From Flaccisagitta enflata (Eukaryota; Chaetognatha; Sagittoidea; Aphragmophora), in the NCBI GenBank assembly GCA_965153355.1, contig OZ231128.1, forward strand, positions 41,850,001-41,914,000: 64,000 bases of DNA. Direction: 5' to 3'. Shown here one piece after another: positions 11,529 through 64,000 of the stretch (its first letter is position 1; the number at the start of each line of letters is the position of its first letter). The position numbers and the translations under genes were made by a program. The notes under the pieces are model-generated. The model had not been told where the DNA came from. It worked only from the letters and a program-made list of their open reading frames with translations, and did no database searches.

Positions 11529-12111
11529 CTATCTAGGAAAAAAGTTTGGAAGCACCTAGAGTTCATGATATGTTTTCCCCCTAAAGCACTCATATACCTG
11601 ATTGTTTTGGGTTCTTTTTATATCCTTACTAAGTTACTAACTGGAACAAAAGAGAAAAACAATCTTTAATCCACAAGTTTGATTTATCACATCTAAGAGG
11701 TGGTTGTTGTAAAAATAGTATATTTCGGTCATTTTGGCTGCAAAATTGGGCTACTTCCTTTCTAAAATCTGACTAAGAATTCATTAGATTATAAAACTAG
11801 AGCTCAAGAGCTAACCAGAGGTGCAATCTGCATGTTTTTAGCATTTTTTGTTAAAATTTGAGAGCATTTCAAAGATGGAAAGGAAGGAGAAAAAACAAAT
11901 CCTCCTTTTTTTGCCATTATTGAAAGTACATGATCAACTTCAAACTAGTGCAGTGGCGTTTCTAAACGGTTTGATGAACAAAGACGAGATTGCACTCAGA
12001 TTGTTGATTTTTTGATGTAGATTTAAATGCTCATAAATTTTGCATATTTGTCTTAACAAGAAGTTGTGATATCCCTCTTTAAGGGTGCCTCCAAACATAT
12101 TTCTTAGATAG
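11529..12111. mobile_element. TA-flanked inverted-repeat element (583 bp), Tc1/mariner-type MITE
   Basis: Flanked by TA on both sides. The terminal inverted repeats start CTATCTAGGAAAAAAGTTTGG on the left and are imperfectly complementary on the right (CCAAACATATTTCTTAGATAG). No transposase frame. TA duplication and length fit a non-autonomous Tc1/mariner element. Confidence 0.6.
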
Positions 12112-12455
12112 TATATTTGGATCTTTTTTTCCTCATTTTCCCTGCCAATGATCTATGGCTAAATTCTGGCTCTCTCTTGTCCATAAAATGTATGTGAACC
12201 TCATAAGAAGTCCTTTTTTTGCTCAATCTATTTCCTGCTAATTAATCAAAGACCAATTTTCCCACCAAATTTAGTGGGTATTGTCTACAAGACTACTTTA
12301 AACAACATTTGCTGGGCGTTGTCTATACTTATTCCAACTCATTTTGTTACCCAGATAGTCTCTGATGAGCCTGTAAACTTCATCTATCCTTCCTGTCTCC
12401 GAATGATCTTTGATTTTATCCATATTCATTAAACTACGCATCAGTCAAAACCATC
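12112..12455. other. Non-coding stretch
   Basis: Contains the inverted copy of the 9898-9995 block at ~12125-12215. The remainder is unassigned. Confidence 0.5.
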
Positions 12456-12765
12456 TTCTTTTTTTAATTGCGTCCTCGCACTTATATAAGAGGTCATGTC
12501 CGTCGGTTGGTTGGTTGGTCGGTTGGTCGGTCGGTTGGTCGGTTGGTAACGCAAACGTTTAAAACGCTCAAAACGGCCAATTCTGTCGTCATTCTTCATT
12601 CCTATCACCTCTCACGCCTCACCACACTCATTTTCATTCTGTTTTTCCTTCATTCATTCATTCATTCATTCATTCATTCATTCATACATTCAAAGCGTTC
12701 ATTCACAAACTCTTATTCAAGAGAGGCGCACTTATTGGCCATAACTTGGCCTTGTTCTAATTGAG
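12456..12765 (-). mobile_element. Family B element(s) with (CGGT)n and (TTCA)n runs
   Basis: Two family B-like ends (CGTCCTCGCACTTATATAAGAG at ~12470 and GAGGCGCACTTATTGGCC at ~12722) surround (GGTC/GGTT)n at 12498-12545 and (ATTC)n at 12650-12690. Family B is recognised elsewhere by AGAGGTGC.ATGGCGCACCTAAAAA. Confidence 0.45.
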
Positions 12766-13160
12766 TGTTTCTTGCTTCAGATGTCCTGAAGTCAAGAACA
12801 CATCACAGGATGGGATATGAAGGATTGTGTAGGATTGTGCGTCAGTGGCCAAGAGTGGAATAGAGATGTTTTAGACGTTTTTTTCCCGTCGTTTGGGGCA
12901 TGCGAAGCGAGAGATCTGGAGGTCTTTTGTTTAGAGTTGTTTCCTCTTTCTTGGAAATTTTCTATTCATTTCATGACATCTTCCGTGCGAGATAATCGTG
13001 GGTAGAAAAACAAAATCCTCTAAGATACCCTTTCATCAATTACACAACTGCAACGAAAGAAACCTTTATTGTGCCCTAAAATATTTATATTGCAAAATTC
13101 GACCAACTGAAAAACCGACCGACCGACCAACTGACTGACGGACACAGCCAGCTATACCGA
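12766..13160. other. Non-coding stretch
   Basis: No supported gene. A short GACC tetranucleotide run lies at ~13110-13135. The 62-codon frame at 12817-13005 has no supporting signal. Confidence 0.4.
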
Positions 13161-13412
13161 TTTCGGTCTACGCATTACCACATCCTAGCCTCCGCTTGCT
13201 TCCATATAATCTATCACAGTAATACGTGAGATTAAACCCCCAGCTAAACCTCAGCCAACCCCAAGCAACCCCAAGAAACCCAGGGGTTGCTTGGGGTTTG
13301 CTCAGGATTGGCTTAGAATTGTCTCTAGTAAATAATTGAAGCATTACTGTCAACCCCGAGCGAACTCCAAGCAAACCCCGAGCTTGGGTTGCTTGGGGTT
13401 TACGCAGGGTTA

Positions 13413-14011
13413 CACTTTTTTTTTATAAGAGACAGCTTTTTTGAACTCAGCCTGGGTGTTCTTAAATTTTTGTCTGTTTTCAACCTGAAATTCTCTTATA
13501 GTGTTCTTAATTTGTTTGATATTCATAAATGTCTAAATAGTATGAATATACCTTATTTAGAGCAGTTGTATCTTAAACTTGATAAATGTTATATTTTTTT
13601 AAATAAAATGCCCGATTTCATAGGCAAACTAAGAAAAGAAGGTATTTTCAAAAATAACCTCATTAAAACCTATATTTCTATAAAATTTGAATTAAATTCA
13701 TTTTTAGTCGAGGACAAGCGAGGATAAGAGGCTTTGTCCGTCCATCCATTGGTCCGTCGGCCTGTCGGTCCGTCCGTCCGTGGTGATCGAGTTTGAAAGT
13801 GTGAAAACGCGCATTTCCGCCCCTGCCCACTGTTCGCGACTGGTAATGGCCGTGTATCCGGCCTTGATTAGATAAGAAACTTGAAAAAAATTGTTTTCAA
13901 AAATGGCCGAAACTGAATCTGAGCCTGGGCATTCTCTTATTTTGTTCTTAAAATTTTGGAAATCTCAGGCTCATGTCTCTTATAAACTGGTCTCTTAGAA
14001 AAAAAAAAGTG
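13413..14011. mobile_element. TA-flanked element with CACTTTTTTT inverted ends (599 bp)
   Basis: TA precedes position 13413 and follows 14011. The ends are CACTTTTTTTTTATAAGAG and its near complement. CAGCCTGGGTGTTCTTAA near the left end is answered by an inverted relative near 13920-13950. A family A element is nested at 13725-13870. A second member of this family lies at 54851-55467. Confidence 0.65.
13725..13872 (+). mobile_element. Family A element nested in the CACTTTTT element
   Basis: Left end AGTCGAGGACAAGCGAGGAT is degenerate. Then come (CCGTC/CGGT)n, CCCCTGCCCACTGTTCGCG and terminal GTGTATCCGGCCTTGATTAG. Confidence 0.65.
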
Positions 14012-14104
14012 TATACTCCGAGCTACCACGAGCAACCCCGAGTAACCCCCGGGGTTTAATCTCACCTCAGATTGAGGGGTAGCCCACTATGAAAACACAC
14101 TTTT

Positions 14105-14397
14105 TCATGGAAAAGTTCTCTATCGAAGAGATATGACTCAAAATCATAAAAAAAGATGGTCCATGACCAAAATTTGGCCAATAAAAGGGGCCTCTATAAA
14201 GTGTACCCACCACTTACCTTATTTCCCATTATGAAAGATAGGAGGCTCTGCAGACCAAAATCCTCCTGTACATTTCCTATGGAATATGAGGGTAGTGGCG
14301 GGCACACTTTATGGAAGACCCATGGTCAAATTTTTGTCATCAGCTATCTATTTTCATGATTTTGAGTCATATCTCTTTGATAGAGAACTTTTCTATG
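14105..14397. repeat. Foldback element (~290 bp)
   Basis: Left arm TCATGGAAAAGTTCTCTATC and GAGATATGACTCAAAATCAT (14105-14160) is repeated inverted at 14345-14397. It has a short spacer and no open frame of note. Confidence 0.65.
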
Positions 14398-14439
14398 AAC
14401 AAGGCCGGATACACGGGTCAAGACGGTGCGCCGAGCGTT

Positions 14440-14795
14440 ATTAATTCATAGCTATCCCTAGCTCCATCAGACCTATCCCTAGCTCAATCAGACCATTCCT
14501 AGCTCTATCAGACCTATCCCGCCGGGCGTTATTAATCCATAGCTATCCCTAGCTCCATCAGAACTATCCATAGCTCTATCAGACCATTCCTAGCTCTATA
14601 AGACCATTCCTAGCTCTATAAGACCTATTCCGAGCTCTATCAGGCCTCTCCCGAGCTTTATCAGACCTTTCCCGAGCTCTAATAGACCTATCCCGAGCTC
14701 TATCAGACCTATCATCAGCTCTATCAGACCTAACCCCAGCTCTATCAGACCTATCCGACCTATCCCCAGCTCTTTAAGACCTAACCGTAGCTGAT
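14440..14795. repeat. ~20-22-bp minisatellite
   Basis: Degenerate units of the form CTATCCCTAGCTCTATCAGAC, roughly 15 copies. Confidence 0.8.
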
Positions 14796-15105
14796 TATAT
14801 TAGTGAATGAAATGACGAGTATCATTTATGATGAACGAAATGAGTTTTCTATTGATTTCAAACATTTTTAGCGATTTTTCATTCAAGCGTTACCGACGAA
14901 TGGACGGACGGACGGACAGAGCTTCTTATAGAGATGCTATGGCGCATCTAAAAATCATCCTAGCATATTTCTGAATCGTTTCCAGTGATTTTTGCTTCTT
15001 TTCGAGATTTTCAACTCGAGCGTGACCGACCGACCAACCGACCAACCGACCGACCGACCAACAGACAGAGCCTCTCATAGAGGTGCTATGGCGCACCTAA
15101 AAAGC
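14796..15105 (+). mobile_element. Two family B elements in tandem
   Basis: Copies at ~14885-14960 and ~15018-15103 each read CGTTACCGAC or CGTGACCGACC, a GGAC or GACC run, then AGAGRTGCTATGGCGCAYCTAAAAA. They share about 70% of positions by eye. Confidence 0.55.
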
Positions 15106-15546
15106 GTTTTTTCTCAGTGGGCTATTGCGGGCTGCCCCAGCTTATTCGCAAGCCACTTCATGTTAATCGTGTATACGGCTTTGTTAGAGTTATGAGGACT
15201 TTAGAGACGAAGGGTGGATTTGTATTTAACACGTCGTGTGAATGGTGAAATAATCAACTTGACCGATTTAATGCACTCAATAGACATTAAATCAGACTAC
15301 TTTACTACTACACTTCGCGAGGTGTATAGACATGTTCTCCATACCCTACAAAACTGTAATCGCTTGTGCGGGAGAAATTTATCTTACTTCGCAAACGTCA
15401 TTCAAAACAATAACATATGATCGCCAAGCAACGAGGAATCACAAACACTACAAAGGCGCTTTTAGCGACAAAACATTCTCCCGAAACTTGAAAGTAAAAA
15501 AAAATAAGAAGAAGAACAACTTCGAGATCCAAAACTTGGACGCGAA
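15106..15546. other. Upstream region of the kringle gene
   Basis: No repeat family or second gene is clear. I cannot define a TATA box or transcription start. The frames at 15214-15420 and 15332-15571 overlap the start of the kringle gene in other phases and are not supported. Confidence 0.4.
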
Positions 15547-16532
15547 ATGGCAATTTTCGTGCGTTTTGTAGTGGGCGCTTTGCTTTGCCTCGGCAGCATT
15601 TCGGGTATCTATTTATTCACTTATTCATTGCAATCATAATTCCTATTCATTTATTATTCATTCATTACGTAGTTCTAATTCTAGGACTGAAATGGTTAGT
15701 ATGAATAAAGAAAGAATGAATGAGTGTACTTATAAATATTTTTAATCTATGTTTGTTGAATTTTGATTAACTCTATCCATCGTAACTTTAACGCTATCTA
15801 GCGAGGTCAATGAGTGAAATGTTGCGTGCCGCCGACGTGGAATCGGCCGAGGGCATCGTGGAGGCGCTGTCGAATTACGTCAACCAAGTCGAGGCCAAAC
15901 TGGCAGAACTCGCGGCCTTCGAAGCCAGAATCGCGGCCAACGAAGGATTCGACGCCAGAATTGACGAGTTGGAGGCTCTATCGTCCAAAATTGAGATCGG
16001 CGCCAAAGTAGCCAAAAATGAAGGTTTACTAATTTGTATGCAATCGTAACTATATATGTTATGTATGCGCCTCTATGGTACCGTCGAATGTACATTGATT
16101 TTATAGTATCAAAAAAGCAATCACCTTTTCCCTGGTTAGAATTGTGTTGCAAAGACGTGAAATGCCGGAATTACCGCGGTACGTTGGCTGTAACGAAGAA
16201 AGGCCACACATGTCAAGATTGGGATAAGGATAACGTAAACAAGAACCCCAATAACGATCCCGATTCGTGAGTGTAATTTACATCGGTACATTTGTATCTA
16301 GCTTCTTAACAATACGATGATTATTTGATTTTAATTATTATTGACATCGTGGATCTTCTTAATCATCCTAATTCCTAGTTTTGTTCATCATCCTTTTACG
16401 TGCAGTATGCCTGACGAGGATTTGCCGAAAAATTATTGTCGTAACCCGGACAGCACCAGCAAGGGTGCCTGGTGTTACACTCTCACACAGGGCGTGGCTT
16501 GGGACTACTGTGACATTCCTCTTTGCGCTTAA
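15547..16532 (+). CDS. Secreted single-kringle protein with N-terminal coiled coil, 172 aa, four exons
   Basis: Exons 15547-15604, 15802-16023, 16155-16266 and 16406-16532 join in phase (519 bases, 173 codons with TAA). All introns are GT-AG and 131-197 bp. Exon 1 encodes a signal peptide (MAIFVRFVVGALLCLGSIS). Exon 2 is a 74-residue acidic/alanine-rich helix with heptad-like hydrophobics. Exons 3 and 4 encode one kringle with all six cysteines (KC, TC, YC, WC, YC, LC) and the landmarks CRNYRGT, CQDW, NYCRNPD, GAWCYT and WDYCDIPLC. The stop follows the sixth cysteine by one codon, so the kringle is the C-terminus. The short length and lack of any protease domain suggest a binding or assembly role outside the cell, with the helix possibly oligomerising. 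The ligand is unknown. Confidence 0.9.
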
Positions 16533-17540
16533 GGTATTAAATCGCGGTTAACCAATGTTTTTCATTTTTCATGCTGTTATCGATCGAAACGTGATCAATT
16601 CATCATAGCGCGCTATCAGCCTATCTATGCCATGACTCATGTCCGCTACAGTGATTTTTCATTTATTAAGTGCATGTTGTATACTGCATTTCTTTTTATG
16701 TCTCAGAGAAGAACTTGGCGCGGCGATTTGAATGCTCGATGGGATCGGACGAGACAAAAAAACTGCTTCTTTTACTCACCATTATTCTCTTATGTTCTTT
16801 CAAATGAAGAAATGAAGAAATGACCAATTTCAATTGTAATATCACAAATGAACGCTCAGCGTAATTTGAACATTTTACTTCACCCGAATTATGCTATTAT
16901 TTTCGAATATTGATAAAGCAGCAACGTCGCGTTAGGGCAGGAGCAAACTATCCTTTTCAACATCGAGGTGTAGATAGTATAAGATACTGTTTCCTCGTAC
17001 CAGTCACACGTTGCATTGAAACTTCCGACAATCCAACGCTATGTACTGTGTGGACCGTAACTGAGTTCTAGATGCATGTATTCGTAATCCAATGACGCTC
17101 AGCGCCGCTAGTGTACAGTCTACGTCACTCAAAGCGCCCCAAAAGTTAACCAAGTAACCATCGCGGAGGCTCGTTGAAAAAATGTTTCAGGCAAAATTTT
17201 AGACCACTCTAGCGACGGGAACCTTTGTTAGGAGAAGTTGGAAGCATTTTAAGAAGTTATAGGTAGGATGTCGCTCGTCTTATTATCCCAACACATAATT
17301 TTCCATTAATTCACCTTTTTGATCCATTATGCGCCTAATACACACACAGGCGCATACACACGCGCTCCAGGAAATTAAATAATTGTCAATTAAAAAATTT
17401 TTTTCCTGCTTTTGGTATTCACAGAAATTGAATTAAGCTCCTAACGATGGTTCCTGTCATCAAAATTGCCTGAAGTATTGAGAAAATCATTTTTTCAACC
17501 AACCTCCACATTGATTAAATGGGTGAGGTTGAGGAATTAA
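16533..17540. other. Intergenic stretch after the kringle gene
   Basis: ATTAAA occurs ~6 bases after the stop and could serve as a polyadenylation signal, but it is unusually close. No other gene or repeat family is clear. Short CA-rich patches occur at ~17340-17365. Confidence 0.4.
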
Positions 17541-17722
17541 GGCCGGATACACGGCTACCCCAGTCGGGTGCGGTTAGGAAGCAGTCTTGGAGACGGTCAT
17601 TAGTGCATTTGGGCAGGAGCAATAGGCTCAAAAAGTTCAAATACACATAAAAAAGTAAAAAGGGGACCGACCAACCGACCAACCGGCCGACGGACCGACA
17701 TAGTGGGGTGTAGTCGCGTGAT
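17541..17722 (-). mobile_element. Family A element
   Basis: Reverse orientation: AAGGCCGGATACACGGCTAC, then TTTGGGCAGGAGCAATAG, a GACCGACCAACC run, and TAGTCGCGTGATGG at the hairpin end. Confidence 0.75.
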
Positions 17723-18014
17723 GGTCATTACACAAGAAATGACCCTTTCCAATTTTTTTATAAGATTTTATTTTTTTTTTCTTGAAAAGATATACAAAAC
17801 AGTTACTATTATATTCGACTTGTATTTACTCATACTGTACTTCCATTATTTCAATTAGTACGGCATAATTATAAGAAAATCATAGAAAAAGATTAAGGAC
17901 ACGCTACGAACATTTCAGCCTGAAGTTAGCAAAAATTTAAGGACATCTTAGCCTCAGAAAAAATCTACTGGTCCTTATAAAAAAAAGTGTTCAAAGTGAC
18001 TCCCTCAAAAAAAA

Positions 18015-18145
18015 AATGGGTACCTTACACGCGGACAGATGGTCAGAAGCGGAAAATCCGGACTTTAAGCGACTCAGGACGGAAGGACGGACCGATTGAC
18101 CGACCAAAAAGTGGCTCATAGAGTCGCGTGCCCGCGATTTTAACA
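18015..18145 (-). mobile_element. Family A fragment
   Basis: Only the tetranucleotide block and the AGAGTCGCGTGCCCGCGA hairpin end are recognisable. The GGCCGGATAC end is missing. Confidence 0.45.
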
Positions 18146-19204
18146 TCTTTTTCCTACACGTTTTTTATACACCCCCCTCTGGATAGCCCCCCAAAGAAAA
18201 ACCAAAAAACTCATTCTGGGGACCCCAAGAACTATCATCTAGGATGTCTTGGCTACACAAAACAACATCAGACTAAATCATTTGAAGGCAAAATTTGGGA
18301 AAAAGTCACTTTTTATGCAAAAATCAAGCATTTGTTCCCATATCTGGCACTTTCATGGTTCATACAGCTTCCAAAACTTTAAAAAAAATCTAAAAAGTAT
18401 AAGATTAGCTAATGTGTAACTAGTTTTATCTTTTCAAGCTAGTTTGGATGGATATTTCAAAAATTAGAGAAAAAAAAAATCAGAAAATCGAGTTTTTTTT
18501 CAGCATTCTTTTGCTTAAAATCATTCAAGCTACATCAATAAGCCTGTAAACTATAAAAAGTGTGTGGGAACTGTTGAAATTCATATGGTTTTACCATTTT
18601 AAGTTAGTTTGAATGAATGTTTAACTCTCAAAAGCTAAAAAAATGACTTAAAAACAGTAAATTTAAGCTTTTTTTTTAGTATTTTCAAGCTGAAATGTTA
18701 TCAATACTTCAGAATTATTTCATGCAAGTAAAATATATATATTACCTGCAGTAAAGTACATAAACATACATTTCACTATTATATATATTCTTATATATAT
18801 GTCAATATTCTGTATTTTTAGATATATTTGAAATCAGATTAAATCTTCGAAATTCTGAAAAAATCTTGTTTCATTGAGGTTTTTTTTTTTCATTTATAAA
18901 TTTTTCAGTGATATCTCGTTTAAACACTTTACCCTCCTGAGGAGCCAAAAGAAATTCTTGTTTTTACTTTTGGGGCCATGCAGAGAGGGGTGTATGGATG
19001 ACCAACATGGTAGCATGCCTAGTCGCGCACAGGCAATATAACACCTCTGCTTTGTTGTAAGCTGAAACCGCCAATGAATTTTGATATCGTACTATACTCT
19101 AAGAAACTATAAAGATAAATTGATATGAATTTATATAAATATAAATTTATATAAATTAATGAAAGATTTTTTTTCTTCAAACTAACTTAAAATGGTAAAA
19201 CAAT

Positions 19205-19712
19205 GGGTGTGTTTCTACTCAAAGACACAAACGCGTTTCTTATGGGGGTTTTGCAAATCGCGATTTTACTTCACTCTCCCTGACAAAAATTGAGGCACAA
19301 GGTAGATTCGAACCCTCTCCAAATTGCCTTGTGGATTCAGCTTCCTTGAACTTGAAGTCAACGCCCTAAACAACCATTAGGGCAATCACTCAAATTGGTG
19401 GAATTTCTGTGGCCTTATTCTACAACATTATATCAATTTATGGGGGTTTAGTTCTGTAATGGCTATCCTATTTAATTGCGTCTTTATTAAACAAGTCTAC
19501 CAGAAATAATTCTAGATATTTGAGTGAATGTTTCAGTGGCGCAGGTGGTTAAGGCGTAAGCTTCTAGCCTATGGGAACATATTGCTTTTGAGTGTGGGTT
19601 CAATCCCTGCAAGAGGCCAATGTTTTTTGAGGATGAGGGTGGTGAAAATCGCGAATTGTAAAACCTACCTGAAAAACGTGTTTCTGGCTTTGAGTAGAAA
19701 CGCACCCCATAT
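19205..19712. repeat. Inner palindrome carrying two inverted tRNA-like sequences
   Basis: Arms of ~65 bp (GTGTTTCTACTCAAAG at ~19208 against CTTTGAGTAGAAACGCAC at ~19690) enclose a - strand tRNA-like sequence (~19300-19400, B box GGTTCGAATC) and a + strand one (~19535-19612). This is a head-to-head pair nested inside the 2-kb palindrome. Confidence 0.6.
19535..19615 (+). repeat. tRNA-derived SINE-like sequence
   Basis: A-box region GTGGCGCAGGTGGTTAAGGC and B-box-like GTGGGTTCAATCCC resemble a Leu/Ser-type tRNA. Acceptor-stem pairing is not evident, so I call it tRNA-derived and not a functional tRNA gene. Confidence 0.5.
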
Positions 19713-20145
19713 GTATTTCAACTGTTCCCACACACTTTTTATAGTTTACAGGCTTATTGATGTAGCTTGGATGATTTCAGTCAAAAGAATGCTGAAAAGA
19801 GCTCGATTTTCTGGTTTAAAGTGATTTTTTTTGCTCTAATCTTTGAAATATCCATCCAAACTAGCTTGTAAAGGTAAAACCAGTTACACATTAGCTATTC
19901 TTACACTTTTTAGATTTTTTCTATATTTTTGGAAGCTGTATGAACTGTGAAAGTGCCCAATATGGCAAAAAATGCTTGATTTTTGCGTAAAAAGTGATTT
20001 TTTCCCAAATTTTGCCTTCAAATGATTTAGTCTGATGTTGTTTTGTGTAGCCAAGACATCCTAGATGATAGTTCTTGGGGTCCCCAGAATGGGTTTTTTG
20101 GTTTTTCTTTGGGGGGCGCTATCCAGAGGGGGGTGTATAAGAACG

Positions 20146-20316
20146 TCACTTTTTGGGCAAGCCTTCAATGTTCTTAAAGTTTGGGTAGATTCAAGGCTTA
20201 AGCATTCTTAAATCGTTTTTAATTCAAACGCTGTTTTTAACCTTTAATTTAGAACGTTCTTAATTGGTTTGAGTTTCTCATCTAAGAGAAAGTGAAGGAA
20301 AATGTCAATGAAACTA
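20146..20316. other. Short non-coding stretch
   Basis: Contains diverged CTTAA-rich sequence resembling the interior of the CACTTTTT family. Nothing further recognised. Confidence 0.3.
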
Positions 20317-20783
20317 CTATCTTCGCCAAAAGAAACGCGACACCCTGGTAATGATATGATTAATTGACTGTACTCAGTTAAAATTTGGCAACTAAGAGAG
20401 TTTGTGAGTCAACTATGCTTTTTTCATGAGAAACAAATCAGGCTGTGAATCTAAAATGCAATTTCTGACGCATTTCTTCATCAACAGATATGATAACCTT
20501 TTCTCATTCATCCAGTTTTTGCAAGCCTATGATTTTTAAAAAAGGTCTACTCTTTTGCTTGCCATTTCTAAACGGTTGGAGCTACAGAACCCAGATTGCG
20601 CTCAACTTTTAGATTTTTCAATGTAGATTAATTTGCCTTTTTGGAAAAAGTATCTAGCTTTTCCAGAAGCATTTTGTAGATATTTTAGAGAAGATTAGTA
20701 TCTTTTTTTAAAAAAGTTTCTAGCTTCTCTAGAAGCCAAGATATTCAAGGTAGAAGGTGTCGCGTTTCTTTTGGCGAAGATAG
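20317..20783. mobile_element. TA-flanked MITE (467 bp), ends CTATCTTCGCC
   Basis: Inverted ends of at least 28 bp are essentially perfect: CTATCTTCGCCAAAAGAAAC on the left, complement on the right. TA flanks both sides. No transposase frame. Fits a Tc1/mariner-type non-autonomous element. Confidence 0.8.
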
Positions 20784-20924
20784 TACAAAGCAGCAGGTTT
20801 TAACGTTTTATGTGAATATCAACAACAATGGATATAGAGGCTGTGAAAACAAACAATTATGAAATTCTATCCAGGTTGAATATTTTCATAAAAAAGATGA
20901 AACTTTCTGTTTTTTTTTACCAGT

Positions 20925-21362
20925 AATGGCGGCTGTCGCCACGAGGAAAAAAAATTGTGAGTATTGGTCATTTTTCACCAAATTTTTGCCGTCACTGCAA
21001 TTTTCTTATTTGTTAGATCAAATCAATAGCAATTGCATGTACTAATTGCACTGAAAATCAGAGAAAAATAGGACTGAGCTAGATGAGCTAAGAAAAACAA
21101 AGTACCTCAACCAGTCAACCAGCTGTGCTCATTGACACTCTTTCTGGTATTTGCATGCTCACATCAAAACATCTTTTATCCCATTTATAATTTAAAAAAA
21201 GACTGAGCTACATGAGCTAAATGAGCTAGAATACTCAGTAACACCCTCACAGATGAGTATCTATGCTCACTGACATGCTTTTTTGTATTTGCATGCTCAG
21301 AAATGGATCAAATCATTTCTTTATTCATCGAATTTAAAATAGGAAAAAAAAGACTGAGCTAA
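20925..21362 (-). repeat. Inverted copy of the 5720-6340 tandem element
   Basis: Same blocks in reverse complement: GTAATGGCGGCTGTCGCC, then TGAGCTAGATGAGCTA and CTCACAGATGAG. It abuts the 3' end of the EGF/LamG gene. Confidence 0.7.
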
Positions 21363-21413
21363 AGTTTTTTTATACATTTTTCCTGTTTTGAATCACCATA
21401 AGCATCGGTAGTT

Positions 21414-63496
<42,083 letters not shown>

Positions 63497-63741
63497 CTGA
63501 AGAATGAAACATGTAACGTTTCAATGCTGAGGGATGAGGAATCTGAGATAGGAAACATTTGCATTTGAAGTGTGAAACATTTGACTCAGAAAAACATTTG
63601 ACTCATATGCTGAAAAACTCCATACGAGATTTGTTCCTGAAAACATGCACACATGTCGAGGAACGAATGTTTTGTTTGCTTTAAGATGCAAAGCCTGAGG
63701 GTTTAAGAATTCTCATTTCAGGTAACTCTAAAATCTCATCA

Positions 63742-63842
63742 GGAGGATGTTCACAATCATTGCCTACGCATTGCTTCGCAAGTCTTGAGCAAGGCTTGAG
63801 TGTTGCTAGGCAATGCTTAGGCAACGATCGTGAACATCCTCC
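63742..63842. repeat. ~100-bp hairpin
   Basis: GGAGGATGTTCACAATC on the left and its near complement (GATCGTGAACATCCTCC) on the right, with CATTGCCTA/TAGGCAATG inner pairing. Lies upstream of the first exon seen. Confidence 0.75.
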
Positions 63843-64000
63843 AGTTTGTACACTACAGAATGCGAGCCTGTGACGCTGAGAACATTCGAACCAGAGGGTC
63901 TTGGACATTTGTTTTAAAGATGCAAAACATTTTGGAGAGGAAACTATTTTACTTGTGGAGGCCAATCGGATATAACTTTTAGGGCGTGTTTCTAGTGAAG

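Larger units (their letters stand above)
18165..20145. repeat. ~2-kb palindrome (inverted repeat, arms ~450 bp)
   Basis: Left arm from ~18165 (CACCCCCCTCTGGATAGC, GGGGACCCCAAGAACTATC, GACTAAATCATTTGAAGGC) returns as a reverse complement ending at ~20140. Further matched blocks reach ~18620 and ~19690. The centre contains a second, smaller palindrome. The size and the lack of coding sequence fit a large foldback or a non-autonomous DNA element. Confidence 0.8.

Overview
This window is animal nuclear DNA, almost certainly from an invertebrate. The reasons are GT-AG spliced genes for extracellular modules (EGF, laminin-G/concanavalin-A-like, kringle), a BEL/Pao retroelement (a class known from animals), Tc1/mariner-type short elements, and long introns packed with micro- and minisatellites. 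I cannot name the phylum. Most long open frames in the window are translations of simple repeats (poly-V/L/T/N/Q, HTHT, CVCV, SLSL, ERER) and are not genes.

Layout. 1-6.7 kb is repeat mosaic: a foldback element, decayed 20-60 bp minisatellites bounded by inverted copies of one terminus, a Tc1 transposase remnant and a 3-unit tandem element. 6.75-9.83 kb holds one intronless 1024-codon gene. It encodes two membrane segments, a candidate papain-like H/NC motif pair and a superfamily-1 helicase-like ATPase, an architecture I do not recognise as a named family. 10-15.5 kb is an AAC array, TA-flanked inverted-repeat elements and minisatellites. 15.55-16.53 kb is a compact, complete four-exon gene for a 172-residue secreted coiled-coil plus kringle protein on the + strand. 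16.5-21.4 kb is repeat-rich, including a 2-kb palindrome with a second palindrome nested inside it that carries two inverted tRNA-like sequences.

From 63.5 kb down to 21.4 kb the - strand carries the 3' part of one large gene that ORF scanning does not show. I rebuilt 15 exons whose splice phases all agree (1,872 coding bases after one leading base, 624 codons with stop). They encode four and a half EGF domains, then a laminin-G/ConA-like domain, then an unassigned C-terminus. The 5' end lies outside the window. Its introns hold nearly all other features at 21-64 kb. Intron 9 (15.8 kb) holds a decayed BEL/Pao element in the same orientation, inserted into a 58-bp satellite.

The most unusual observation is that several minisatellites in this gene start exactly at an exon's 5' splice site and repeat that exon/intron junction, so each unit carries a decoy donor. 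This occurs in introns 7, 9 and 13 and on a small scale in intron 11. Microsatellites start 0-25 nt after the donors of introns 2, 4 and 6. Coding microsatellites (poly-Ser, Asn/Asp-rich) also expand loops inside two EGF domains of the same gene. A family of about 150-200 bp elements with an AGTCGCG...CGCGACT hairpin at one end and a GGCCGGATACACGG end is scattered through the whole window in at least a dozen copies.
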